Below, in pieces: positions 16,858 through 24,439 of a DNA stretch of 64,000 nucleotides (within the stretch, counting starts at the first letter, position 1; every line of letters begins with the position of its first letter). Source of the stretch: Isosphaera sp. (GTDB taxonomy: Bacteria > Planctomycetota > Planctomycetia > Gemmatales > Gemmataceae). The stretch lies in assembly GCA_013822345.1 (NCBI GenBank), contig PNKH01000008.1, positions 48,581-112,580 on the forward strand, in the 5' to 3' direction. Under the pieces are notes generated by a model. That model saw only the letters and a list, made by a program, of their open reading frames with translations. It was not told the DNA's origin and did not search any database. Both the position numbers and the translations under genes were made by a program.

Positions 16858-16910
16858 CTGATCCTCTGCATCCTGTCTTCTGATCCTCTTCATCCGCGTG
16901 CGATCGCTTC
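16858..16910 (-). repeat. right 53-bp inverted repeat of the GxxExxY cassette
   Basis: Perfect reverse complement of 16365-16417. It begins 6 nt after the GxxExxY stop and ends 24 nt before the protoporphyrinogen oxidase start. Confidence 0.93.
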
Positions 16911-16934
16911 GTCCGCTGTCCGGGTGGTGGGCCG

Positions 16935-18317
16935 ATGCGGCATGTGGTGATCGCCGGCGGGGGGCTGACGGGGCTGACGGTCGCCTTCCGCCTCCGGCAA
17001 CTCCAGCCCGACCTCGCCGTCACTGTCCTGGAGCCGCAACCCCACCCTGGCGGGAACATCGGCACCGAGGACCATGGCGGATTCCGGGTCGAGCGCGGGC
17101 CGAACGGGTTCCTCGACCGCACCCCGGCCGTCCCCGACCTCGTCCGTGACCTCGGCCTCACCCCCCGCCTCGTCGCCGCCAGCGAGGGGAGCCGGAAGAA
17201 CCGCTACCTGTTCCTCGGCGGCAAACTCCGCAAGCTCCCCGGCGGGCCGCTCGGCCTCCTCACCACCCGGCTCCTGTCGCTCCGCGGCAAGTGGGCGATG
17301 CTCACCGAGCCGTGGCGAAAATCGGCCGCGGCGGCCGAGGACGAGTCGGTCGCGGACTTCGTGACGCGGCGGGCCGGGAAGGAGGCGGCGGACGTGTTCG
17401 CGGACGCCCTGGTGACCGGCATCCACGCCGGCGACCCGGCCCGGCTGAGCGTCGCGGCGGCGTTTCCCCGACTGCCGGTGATGGAGCGCGAGGCCGGGAG
17501 CGTGGTCCGCGGGTTCATGCGGGCGGCGAAGCAGCGGCGGCGCGACGCCGAGGTCCGCGGCGAACCACCGCCGGGTCCGCAGCGGATGTGGTCGTTCCGC
17601 GAAGGGTTGCGGGTGCTGGTCGACGGCCTGGCGGCGGCGCTCGGGCCGGCGGTCGAGTGCGGGGTCGCGGTCCGGTCGGTGGCGGCGCACGGGCCGCACT
17701 GGCGGGTGACCACGGACCGCGGCGTCCGCGGGGCCGACGCGGTGGTCCTGGCGTGCCCGGCCCGCGAGCAGGCCGAAGTCCTCGCCGACCTCGACCCGGC
17801 GCTGGCGGAGGACGTCGGCGGGATCGCGTACAACCGGGTGGCGGTGGTGGCCCTCGGGTACCGGGCGGCGGACTGCCCGGTCGCCCCGGACGGGTTCGGG
17901 TACATCGCCCCGCAGAACACCCGCCGGGACGTGCTCGGGGTGCAGTGGTGCTCGGCCATCTTCCCGGACCGCGCCCCGCCGGGGTGCGTCCTGTGGCGGG
18001 CCTTGTGCGGCGGGGCGAACCGCCCGGACGTATTCGACTGGGACGACGACACCCTGGGGCGTGCGGTCCACGCGGAGGTGCGGCTGGCGATGGGGGTGCG
18101 CGGCGAGCCGGTGTTCCGGCGGGTGGTGCGGTGGCCGCGGGCGATCCCGCAGTACCACGTCGGGCACCTGGCCCGGGTGGCGCGGGTCGAGGCGAAAGAG
18201 GCCGGGCACCCGGGGCTGTTCCTCACCGGGAACGCGTACCGCGGGGTGGCGATGGGGGATTGCGTCGAGCAGGGCGGGGCGGTCGCGGCCCGGGTGGCGG
18301 CGCACATCGCGGTGTAG
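16935..18317 (+). CDS. hemG: protoporphyrinogen oxidase (HemY type)
   Basis: FAD-dependent oxidase of 460 residues acting late in haem synthesis, converting protoporphyrinogen IX (or coproporphyrinogen III) to the porphyrin. The N-terminal Rossmann motif IAGGGLTGLTVAF (6-18) binds FAD. A VERGPNGFLDRTPAV segment and the C-terminal FLTGNAYRGVAMGDCVEQGG dinucleotide-binding tail are family hallmarks. The oxygen-dependent type is named hemY in some schemes and hemG in TIGR00562. ATG 16935 places the FAD motif near the N-terminus. It follows the GxxExxY cassette directly and converges with a small unknown gene. Confidence 0.92.
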   Translation: MRHVVIAGGGLTGLTVAFRLRQLQPDLAVTVLEPQPHPGGNIGTEDHGGFRVERGPNGFLDRTPAVPDLVRDLGLTPRLVAASEGSRKNRYLFLGGKLRKLPGGPLGLLTTRLLSLRGKWAMLTEPWRKSAAAAEDESVADFVTRRAGKEAADVFADALVTGIHAGDPARLSVAAAFPRLPVMEREAGSVVRGFMRAAKQRRRDAEVRGEPPPGPQRMWSFREGLRVLVDGLAAALGPAVECGVAVRSVAAHGPHWRVTTDRGVRGADAVVLACPAREQAEVLADLDPALAEDVGGIAYNRVAVVALGYRAADCPVAPDGFGYIAPQNTRRDVLGVQWCSAIFPDRAPPGCVLWRALCGGANRPDVFDWDDDTLGRAVHAEVRLAMGVRGEPVFRRVVRWPRAIPQYHVGHLARVARVEAKEAGHPGLFLTGNAYRGVAMGDCVEQGGAVAARVAAHIAV

Positions 18318-18323
18318 TGGACT

Positions 18324-18374
18324 GGTGGGGCAGACATTCTTGTCTGCCGGGCAGGCAGGAATGCCTGCCCCACC
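18324..18374. repeat. palindrome GGGGCAGACATTCTTGTCTGCC family
   Basis: Imperfect inverted repeat (GGTGGGGCAGACATTC and its near complement, about 4 mismatches) 7 nt past the hemG stop, in the gap between convergent genes. Confidence 0.8.
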
Positions 18375-18377
18375 GGG

Positions 18378-18713
18378 TCACGCCGGGAGGTACGCCCCGA
18401 CTTGGTGCGGGGGCCACAGGACCCGCCACTCGCGGTCGTCCGGGTCGGCCGGGCACGGGGTCTCCAGCAGGACCACCGCCCCGCCGAGCCGGCCCGAGCG
18501 GGCCAGCACCTCCTTCGCCGCGGCCAGGGCCGGGCCCGGGTCGGCCACCTCCTCCGCCCGCAGCTCCAGGTGCGTCGTCCCGATCTCCCCCGACACCCCG
18601 GCCCCCGGCAGGGCGGCCGCGAGCTCCCGCTCCAGCCGCACCCGGAGGTCGAACTCCTCGTCCGTCCCGAACGCCACCGACACCGGCAGACGCAGGAGCA
18701 TGGCGTACGTCAT
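18378..18713 (-). CDS. conserved hypothetical protein
   Basis: Protein of 111 residues with GGAGGGAC 7 nt before ATG 18713. It alternates hydrophobic strands and helices with a regular composition: MLLRLPVSVAFGTDEEFDLRVRLERELAAALPG, then GTTHLELRAEEV and AVVLLETPCPADPDDREWRVLWP. This looks like a small alpha/beta domain. No transmembrane segment or catalytic motif. Family not recognised; its regularity and ribosome site support it being real. Confidence 0.65.
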   Translation of the reverse strand: MTYAMLLRLPVSVAFGTDEEFDLRVRLERELAAALPGAGVSGEIGTTHLELRAEEVADPGPALAAAKEVLARSGRLGGAVVLLETPCPADPDDREWRVLWPPHQVGAYLPA

Positions 18714-18846
18714 GCGAGTCCCTCCCGGCGACGTGTCCGTGCGCCGTGAAGATACCGGGTGCGGGGTGGGAAGGAAAGGCGCCCGGGCGACAATTTCCGC
18801 CCCGCCCGGACCCCCGACCCTGCCCCGCCCCGACGCCTTGCCCAGA

Positions 18847-19851
18847 TTACGGCACGACGATCACATCCCCGGCCCGCACCGGGATGTTCTCACGCCCGTC
18901 CCGCAGCGCCTCGTCCAGGTCGATCCGGACCCGGACCGACTGCCCGTTCGCCAGCCGGCGGACGACCGTCGCGCACACCGCCCGGCCCCCGCCGGCCCGG
19001 GCCACCGCCTCCACCACCCGCAGCTCCCCGCCCGCCGGCAGCGGGAACTCGCCCGACCCGCACCGCCCGGACGTGTAGTACACCCCGGGGCACCGGGCCG
19101 CGACGTGGACCGCGTCCCCGTCCTCCAGGGTCAGGTCGGCCTCGGCGAACAGCGGCGGGTGGCCGGGCCGGGCCCGGAGCGGGACGCGGACCAGACCCCC
19201 GCCCGCCCGGCGGATCACCGCCTCGTCCCCGGCGTCCGGCCCGGGCGGCCCGCCGGACAGAACCAGGGCGTGGAACAGGTCGTTCCGCCCCGGTTCCAGC
19301 AGTACCGGGGCCGCCGTCCCGTTCTCCCCGGCCGCGGCCAGGTCCTCGCGGACCACCTCGACCCGGTACCGCCGCGGCCGGAGCACCTCGACCAGCACCC
19401 GCTCCTTCCCCGGCACCACCAGCCGCTTCTTGTTCACCACCTGGTCGGCGATCAGGGCGCGCACCTCGGCCGGCGTCCGCCCCCGGACATCGATCGGGTC
19501 GAGCAGCGGGAGCAGGATGGTGCCGTCGTCGGCGACCGGGACCGGCACCCCGGGGACGGCCGCCCGGGTGGCGGTCGGGTCCGGGACCGGCTGGACCGGG
19601 ACCGGCTGGTCGGCCCGGGTCACCACCTCGTCGGCGACCACCGCCAGCACGTCCCCGCGGTCCAGCCGGTACTCCGCCGGCGGGGTGACCCGGAACAGGT
19701 CCGGGGGGAGGCGGCGGAGGTCGGCGGCCGGGTCGGCGAACACCTCGTCCGGCAGGCGGCGGACCGGGATGCCGTCGGGGGCCGGGTGGCGGACGGCGTG
19801 GCACCCGACCGCCCCGGCGGCGGCCAGGGCGGCGGCGATCAGGCGGGTCAT
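18847..19851 (-). CDS. polysaccharide export lipoprotein (Wza-like)
   Basis: Outer-membrane lipoprotein of 334 residues. The signal peptide ends in a lipobox-like AVGC at about 14-17. The segment EYRLDRGDVLAVV resembles the start of the poly-export domain (YxIxxGDxLxV), followed by a VPVPVADDGTILLPLLDPIDVRGRTPAEVRALIAD stretch typical of that domain, then SLBB-like segments and an IPVRAGDVIVVP ending. It should form a pore for exopolysaccharide across the outer membrane. ATG 19851 follows GGAGGTGACC. It lies 2 nt downstream of another lipoprotein gene, so the two form an operon. Confidence 0.87.
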   Translation of the reverse strand: MTRLIAAALAAAGAVGCHAVRHPAPDGIPVRRLPDEVFADPAADLRRLPPDLFRVTPPAEYRLDRGDVLAVVADEVVTRADQPVPVQPVPDPTATRAAVPGVPVPVADDGTILLPLLDPIDVRGRTPAEVRALIADQVVNKKRLVVPGKERVLVEVLRPRRYRVEVVREDLAAAGENGTAAPVLLEPGRNDLFHALVLSGGPPGPDAGDEAVIRRAGGGLVRVPLRARPGHPPLFAEADLTLEDGDAVHVAARCPGVYYTSGRCGSGEFPLPAGGELRVVEAVARAGGGRAVCATVVRRLANGQSVRVRIDLDEALRDGRENIPVRAGDVIVVP

Positions 19852-19853
19852 GG

Positions 19854-20603
19854 TCACCTCCCGGTCAGTTCGGGGTGGCTCGGGAGGACGATCGGCGGGT
19901 CGGCGTGGGTCGGCAGCACGATGATCGGCAGCTCGTCCCGGACCGGCGGCGTCGGGACGTGGTCCGGCAGGGCCGGCACCTCCGGCGGCGGCGGCGGCAG
20001 CCGCGTCCCGGACGCCCCGACCACCGGCGGGGCGGGCGGGGCCGCCGCCGGCCGCGGCGGCGAGTCGGACCCCGGCCCCGGCGGCGGGGTCGGCGTCGGC
20101 ATCGGCGTCGGCTGCGGCGCGGTCGGGGTCACGACCCGGGGCGGGGTGTAGACCACCGGCGGGGCGTCGGCCGGGTGCTGCGGGAGGAGGACCGGGACGG
20201 TCAGGTACTGCCGCTTCCCGGTCGCGACCGCCACGTCCTGGCCGTACTTGAACCCGAGGAAGTACTCCTTCACCAGGCACTGCCCGTCCGGGGTGAAGTA
20301 CTTCTTGTGCTGGGTGTACCGGGCCGGCGGGACGGCCGGCAGGACGCCGTCCCCGCCGCGGTCCAGGTAGTCGACGTACCCGTCGAGGAACCCGTCGCGG
20401 AACTCGGCCGAGAACGCCCGCCGGGGGTACTCGGCCCGGACCTCGCGCCACGCCGCCCGGGCGTCGGCCCGGAGGTCGTGGGCGAGGCCGGCCGGGGCGG
20501 CCGGCGGGTCGTGGGCCGGGTGGCGGGCGGTGAGCCCGGCGAGGTGGCAGCCGGCGGCCGCCGGCCCGAGCGCCCCGGCGAGGGCGACCTTCTTCCAGCG
20601 CAT
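19854..20603 (-). CDS. lipoprotein of the polysaccharide-export operon
   Basis: Lipoprotein of 249 residues with lipobox AAAGC near residue 16-20. A conserved domain follows (FSAEFRDGFLDGYVDYLDRGGDGVLP, then HKKYFTPDGQCLVKEYFLGFKYGQDVAVATGKRQYLTVPVLLP) of the kind repeated in Gemmataceae genomes. The second half is Pro-rich and low-complexity. ATG 20603 is chosen over an upstream in-frame start because the signal peptide begins there (MRWKKVALAGAL). Stop TGA is 2 nt before the Wza-like start. Role unknown; partner of the export lipoprotein by context. Confidence 0.75.
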   Translation of the reverse strand: MRWKKVALAGALGPAAAGCHLAGLTARHPAHDPPAAPAGLAHDLRADARAAWREVRAEYPRRAFSAEFRDGFLDGYVDYLDRGGDGVLPAVPPARYTQHKKYFTPDGQCLVKEYFLGFKYGQDVAVATGKRQYLTVPVLLPQHPADAPPVVYTPPRVVTPTAPQPTPMPTPTPPPGPGSDSPPRPAAAPPAPPVVGASGTRLPPPPPEVPALPDHVPTPPVRDELPIIVLPTHADPPIVLPSHPELTGR

Positions 20604-20871
20604 GCCCCGCACCTCCGGTGGTCCCGGGGGGAGTATCGGCCGGGGGCGGGCGGCGGGTTCACGGGGCCGGCGGGTTTTGCCGGTTTTCGGGGCCGCACCG
20701 CCCCGCCGGTGTGGCATGCTTGGCGCGGTCCTCCGGGCGGCCGGTCGGGACGCGCGGGCGGGTCGGGCGGATCGGCTCGGCGGGGGCCGGTCCGGGGGAC
20801 GATCACACTCCTAACGGTCCGGTCCGGGCGGCCGGTCGGGCCGGTCGGACACCCCTGGCGGAGGGCGCATC

Positions 20872-21177
20872 ATGGCGAAGGCGACGGCGAAGAAGGCGGC
20901 CCCCAAGGCGGCGAAGAAGGCCGCCCCGAAGGCCGCCAAGAAGTCGGCCGGCAAGGCTGCGGCGAAGGGGAAGAAGGCCCCCGCCGCCCGGAGCGCGTCG
21001 AAGACCACCGTGAAGAAGGCCCCGGCCAAGAAGGCCGCGGCCGGCAAGGCGACGGCCAAGAAGGCGGCCCCGCGGAAGAAGCCGGCTGCGGCGCCCGCCG
21101 CCCCGGCCCCGGTCGCGGCCCCGGAGGCGACCCCGGCCCCGCTGCCGACCCCGGCAGGGCCGCCGCCGGTCGTGTGA
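20872..21177 (+). CDS. Ala/Lys/Pro-rich histone H1-like protein
   Basis: Protein of 101 residues made almost entirely of Lys, Ala and Pro, with tandem AKKAAPKAAKK-type motifs followed by a Pro/Ala tail. The composition is that of bacterial histone H1-like or Hc1/Hc2-like DNA-binding proteins: strongly basic N-terminal two-thirds and acidic-poor end. The low-complexity content makes exact homology hard to judge by eye. A GGAGGGCGCATC-type ribosome site precedes ATG 20872. It may compact nucleoid DNA, which fits planctomycete biology. Confidence 0.7.
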   Translation: MAKATAKKAAPKAAKKAAPKAAKKSAGKAAAKGKKAPAARSASKTTVKKAPAKKAAAGKATAKKAAPRKKPAAAPAAPAPVAAPEATPAPLPTPAGPPPVV

Positions 21178-21180
21178 CCC

Positions 21181-21248
21181 TCCGTCCGAGCCGGACGCGT
21201 CAGCGACGGCCCACCCAACCCGTCGCTGACGCGTCCGGCTCGGACGGA
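21181..21248. repeat. palindrome GTCCGAGCCGGACGCGTCAGCG family
   Basis: Perfect 29-bp arms (21181-21209 and 21220-21248), 10-nt loop, 3 nt after the histone-like stop. Confidence 0.9.
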
Positions 21249-21334
21249 ACGGGCGGCAACCGACGGTGCGGCCGCCGCGCGGCGCGGGTACAAGGGCGGG
21301 ATACCCCGCCCTTGTCGCATTCCCGGAGGGTCCG

Positions 21335-21937
21335 ATGCGGTACGATATCCACCCCGGCGTGGCGATGATCCGGAAGTGGGCGGACGAGCTGCCGGCGAAG
21401 ACCGGCCGCACCCTCGACCAGTGGGCCGAGGTGGTCCGGGCCGCGGACCTCCCGGACCGGAAGGCACGGGTCGCACTGCTGAAGGGCGAATACGGCCTCG
21501 GGACGATGACCGCCGAGCAAGCGGTGGAGTACGCGGCCGACCGCCACACCTGGGACGGCGACCCGGACGTGTACCTCGAACAGGCGGCCCGGTACGTCGA
21601 CGGGATGTTCGCCGGGCCGAAGGCCGGGCTGCGGCCGGTGTTCGACGCGGTGGTCCGCCGGGCCCGGGCGCTGGGGCGGGACGTGAAGGTCTGCCCGTGT
21701 AAGACGATCGTCCCGTTCTACCGGGCGCGGGTGTTCGCGGAGCTAAAGCCGGCGACGCGGACCCGACTGGAGCTGTCGCTGGCGCTCGGGGAGGTGCCGT
21801 TCGGCGGGCCGCTGGTGCCGAACCCGCGGGCGAAGGGGAACGACCGGCTGCGGCACCAGGTCCACCTCGCCGCCCCGGCCGACGTGACGGCGGAGGTGGT
21901 CGGCTGGCTGCGGGCCGCCTACGCCGCCGACGCATGA
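21335..21937 (+). CDS. DUF4287/DUF5655 domain protein
   Basis: Protein of 200 residues. The N-terminal half (residues 15-75, WADELPAKTGRTLDQWAEVVRAADLPDRKARVALLKGEYGLG) resembles DUF4287. The C-terminal half (from about 95, VFDAVVRRARALGRDVKVCPCKTIVPFYRARVFAELKPATRTRLELSLALG) resembles DUF5655. Such proteins are usually small cytoplasmic proteins of unknown role. ATG 21335 follows GGAGGG at 5 nt. Its end overlaps the convergent membrane-protein gene by 19 bp. Confidence 0.85.
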   Translation: MRYDIHPGVAMIRKWADELPAKTGRTLDQWAEVVRAADLPDRKARVALLKGEYGLGTMTAEQAVEYAADRHTWDGDPDVYLEQAARYVDGMFAGPKAGLRPVFDAVVRRARALGRDVKVCPCKTIVPFYRARVFAELKPATRTRLELSLALGEVPFGGPLVPNPRAKGNDRLRHQVHLAAPADVTAEVVGWLRAAYAADA

Positions 21938-22449
21938 CGGCCTCGGGCCGCCCGACCCCGGGACCGCCACACCGAGCCGAGCACCACCACCCCGCCGGCG
22001 ACCCCGACGAGGTAGCTGGCGGAGTGCGCCCACAGGTCGGCCAGGAACGGGGCGTGGCGGTCCGGCGGCAGCCGGTCGGCGAGCGGGCCGACCAGGAAGA
22101 CCGACCCGTCGCGGGCCAGCAGGTAGCCGGTCACCCCGGCGGCCAGGGCGGCGACGGCCGTCACCCCGAGCAGCACCCCGACCGGCCGGGCCAGCGACCC
22201 GGCCGACCGCTTCGGCCGCGACCCGGCCCGGGCGACGACGGCGAGCGGGATCCCGAGCAGCAGCCCGACCCACCACGACGCGACCACGCCCCAGCCGAGG
22301 GCCAGCAGGGTCGGGTCGTCGGTGCCGAACACCGGCGGGTGGCCGACGGTGAAGTACTCGACGCACACCCGGGCGGTGACCAGGTCGTGGGCCACCCCGT
22401 AGGCCACCGCCGCGGCCACGCACATCGCGACGATCGCGAGCCCCGGCAT
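21919..22449 (-). CDS. multi-pass membrane protein
   Basis: Protein of 176 residues with about four hydrophobic helices (MPGLAIVAMCVAAAVAYGVAH; LALGWGVVASWWVGLLLGIPLAVVA; PVGVLLGVTAVAALAAGVTGYLLA; SASYLVGVAGGVVVLGSVW). Charged loops such as RLPPDRHAPF separate them. Resembles conserved Gemmataceae membrane proteins of unknown function. No catalytic motif visible. Converges with the DUF4287 gene. Confidence 0.75.
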   Translation of the reverse strand: MPGLAIVAMCVAAAVAYGVAHDLVTARVCVEYFTVGHPPVFGTDDPTLLALGWGVVASWWVGLLLGIPLAVVARAGSRPKRSAGSLARPVGVLLGVTAVAALAAGVTGYLLARDGSVFLVGPLADRLPPDRHAPFLADLWAHSASYLVGVAGGVVVLGSVWRSRGRAARGRHASAA

Positions 22450-22484
22450 CGGCTCCTCCGGCGGCCACCGCGGGTGTGATCGTC

Positions 22485-22546
22485 CGGGTCCGCCGCTTGC
22501 GGCGTTGCGGGCGGCGCCGCCCGCAACGCCGCAAGCGGCGGACCCG
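22485..22546. repeat. palindrome CGCCGCTTGCGGCGTTGCG family, copy B
   Basis: Perfect palindrome with 31-bp arms and no loop, sharing the core of 7715-7771. It lies 8 nt past the DUF1559 gene stop. Confidence 0.9.
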
Positions 22547-22554
22547 ACACCGCT

Positions 22555-23538
22555 CTAATCCGCGTCCGCCCCGGGCACCTCGCCGCCGACGGTGGTGCCG
22601 AGGGCCCGCCACGTCTGGACGGAGACCGCGTTGGTGTAGAACTTGACGCTCCCGTCGCACCGGGCGGCGTTCACCCCGTTGGTGTGCCGGCTCCGGGCGG
22701 CCAGCTGGTTGTCCCCGTTGGTGTCGGGGACGCACGGCAGGTTCAACTCCGGCCGGCTCACGCACCCCTCCTGGAGCCGGTCGGCGGACGAACTGTTCGG
22801 CACGTTGTAGGTGTGGAACGCGGCCGCCGGCCCCCACCACGTCATCCCTCGGAGGTCGCCGGTCGAGCCCTGCAGACCTTCCGCCGCCAGCAGGGTGCCG
22901 CTCGTCCCGTCGAGGATGTCCGCCAGCTTGACGGGGTTCTGAACGTTGTCCGCGCCGGTCGTCCCGTTCAACCGGAACGGGGCCCCGCCGAACGCCACGC
23001 ACCCGCCCGTCCCGCCGGTGGTGGTCCCGCCGGTACACCCGCTCGGGTAGGTCGGCCGGAACTGCCGGCGGACCGTGTTCCCGAAGTTCACCAGGTAGTT
23101 GTGCTTGGTGATCATGTTCCCGCCGTGCGGGGTCTTCCCGGCCTGCGGGTCGGACGGGCAGGTGAGCGGCTTGAGGGTCTGCTGGACGACCGGCAGGTTC
23201 GCCGCACTGCCGTAGTTCGCCCCGGCGTTGTTGTTGTAGCTCTGGTACAGGTTGAACAGGGACTGCTGCTCGAGGTAAGGGAGGACGGCCACCTGCCAGG
23301 TGCCGAACGCCCCGAAGTGGCTGTCCCCGGGCGGCAGGGTGCCGCGGGTGCTCTCATAGTTCATGCACCCGAGGGCGACCTGCTTCAGGTTGTTCTGGCA
23401 GGTGGTCCGGGCGGACGCCTCCCGGACCTTCTGGACCGCGGGCAGCAGGAGCCCGACCAGGACGGCGATGATGGCGATGACGACCAGCAGCTCGATCAGC
23501 GTGAACCCGCGGCGCGGGTTCCGGGTGGCGGGGAACAT
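22555..23538 (-). CDS. DUF1559 prepilin-type protein
   Basis: Exported protein of 327 residues. Residues 10-31 form a type IV pilin-like N-terminus (RGFTLIELLVVIAIIAVLVGLLLPAV) with the prepilin Gly-Phe processing site and the conserved Glu. The DUF1559 body follows: KVREASARTTCQNNLKQVALGCMNYESTRGTLPPG, a central LTCPSDP, and a C-terminal ARSRHTNGVNAARCDGSVKF segment. Planctomycetes carry tens to hundreds of such genes. GGAG precedes ATG 23538. The lipoprotein gene is upstream on the same strand, with 41 nt between them, an arrangement often seen for this family. Confidence 0.95.
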   Translation of the reverse strand: MFPATRNPRRGFTLIELLVVIAIIAVLVGLLLPAVQKVREASARTTCQNNLKQVALGCMNYESTRGTLPPGDSHFGAFGTWQVAVLPYLEQQSLFNLYQSYNNNAGANYGSAANLPVVQQTLKPLTCPSDPQAGKTPHGGNMITKHNYLVNFGNTVRRQFRPTYPSGCTGGTTTGGTGGCVAFGGAPFRLNGTTGADNVQNPVKLADILDGTSGTLLAAEGLQGSTGDLRGMTWWGPAAAFHTYNVPNSSSADRLQEGCVSRPELNLPCVPDTNGDNQLAARSRHTNGVNAARCDGSVKFYTNAVSVQTWRALGTTVGGEVPGADAD

Positions 23539-23579
23539 GAGTCGGCACTCCGGGGGAGAGGGAATGATGACGGCCGCGG

Positions 23580-23993
23580 TCAGTTCTTCAGGTCGAGGGT
23601 CAGCTCGTTCTTGTCCTCGGGGCGGATGACGACCGTCTCCTGCGACCGGGCGCCGTACTTCGCCGGCACGATGCTCTTGGGCATCGGCCCGACGAACGTG
23701 CCCGGGGTGTCGCCGGGCGGCGGCGGCGGGCCGTCCATCCCCTGGACCCGGACGACGTACTTCCCCGGGGAGAGGCCGCCCTTGGCCGCGACCGCGAACC
23801 GGCCGTCGCGGACCTCGAGGATCAGGGCGGTCGGCTGCCCCTCGGCCGGGGCGAACTCGATGTTCCCGTACGGGACCGGCCGGCCGTCGACGGTGACCAG
23901 ACCGGACACCGGCTGGCGGTAGTGCGGGTCGGTCGGGGCGCAGCCGGGCAGCGCGAGGAGGAGGGCCGACCCGGTGGCGAGGGAGAGGCGCAT
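23580..23993 (-). CDS. small lipoprotein, carboxypeptidase-regulatory-like
   Basis: Lipoprotein of 137 residues with a lipobox-like ending ALPGC at residues 14-18. The body has a beta-sandwich look: PVSGLVTVDGRPVPYGNIEFAP, RDGRFAVAAKGGLSPGKYVVRVQG, ending in RPEDKNELTLDLKN. This matches the small secreted proteins placed next to DUF1559 genes in planctomycetes. ATG 23993 is chosen since the signal starts there; an upstream extension to 24068 is unlikely. Function unknown. Confidence 0.82.
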   Translation of the reverse strand: MRLSLATGSALLLALPGCAPTDPHYRQPVSGLVTVDGRPVPYGNIEFAPAEGQPTALILEVRDGRFAVAAKGGLSPGKYVVRVQGMDGPPPPPGDTPGTFVGPMPKSIVPAKYGARSQETVVIRPEDKNELTLDLKN

Positions 23994-24079
23994 CGCGGGG
24001 TCCGTCCGAGGGGCGTATTTCTGTATGATTACCGCCCGGCGGCCGCGGCGGCAATCCGGGCCGCGCACCGGGGGGTCCC

Positions 24080-24364
24080 GTGGTCATCCAGACGGTCGCG
24101 CAGGTCGCCCTGTGCGTGGCGGGCGTGGTGGCGGTCCCGGTGCTCGCCGTCGCCCTGATCGAGTGGTTCTTCTACGACACGTCCACCGGCCGGAGGCCCG
24201 ACTACGACCGGATCGCCGCCAGCCGGCGGTACAAGGCGGAGAACTGGTCGATCGAGGCGGACGACGAGCACGAGGCCCTGTGGCAGCGCGAGCTCGACAA
24301 GTGTCGCCGGCCGACCCGGTGGCGGCGGCTCGTGGCGTGGTGGCGCGGCCGGGGGGCCGGGTGA
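24080..24364 (+). CDS. small membrane protein, GTG start
   Basis: Protein of 94 residues. One hydrophobic helix near the N-terminus (VAQVALCVAGVVAVPVLAVALIEWFFY), then a charged cytoplasmic-looking part (DYDRIAASRRYKAENWSIEADDEHEALWQRELDKC) and an Arg/Trp-rich tail. GTG 24080 lies only 7 nt beyond a GGGGGG stretch; the divergent lipoprotein gene starts 86 bp away. No family recognised. Confidence 0.6.
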   Translation: MVIQTVAQVALCVAGVVAVPVLAVALIEWFFYDTSTGRRPDYDRIAASRRYKAENWSIEADDEHEALWQRELDKCRRPTRWRRLVAWWRGRGAG

Positions 24365-24439
24365 CCCCGCCGCGTTGCCCGGCCCGGCGGGGCGGGTTAT
24401 CCTGTCCGCAGCCCACCCCCACCCCGCCCGGCACCTCCC

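Noticed and set aside
16414..16893. Minus-strand frame across the GxxExxY gene
   Set aside because: Antisense of a gene with a good motif; its ends are inverted-repeat sequence.
18223..18456. Small minus-strand frame with a GRHSCLPGRQECLPH peptide
   Set aside because: It is encoded by the palindrome at 18324-18374 and by antisense of hemG, so it is repeat-derived noise.
20872..21177. Possible non-coding low-complexity DNA
   Set aside because: A ribosome-site-like sequence and uniform Lys/Ala/Pro composition over 101 codons favour a real protein.
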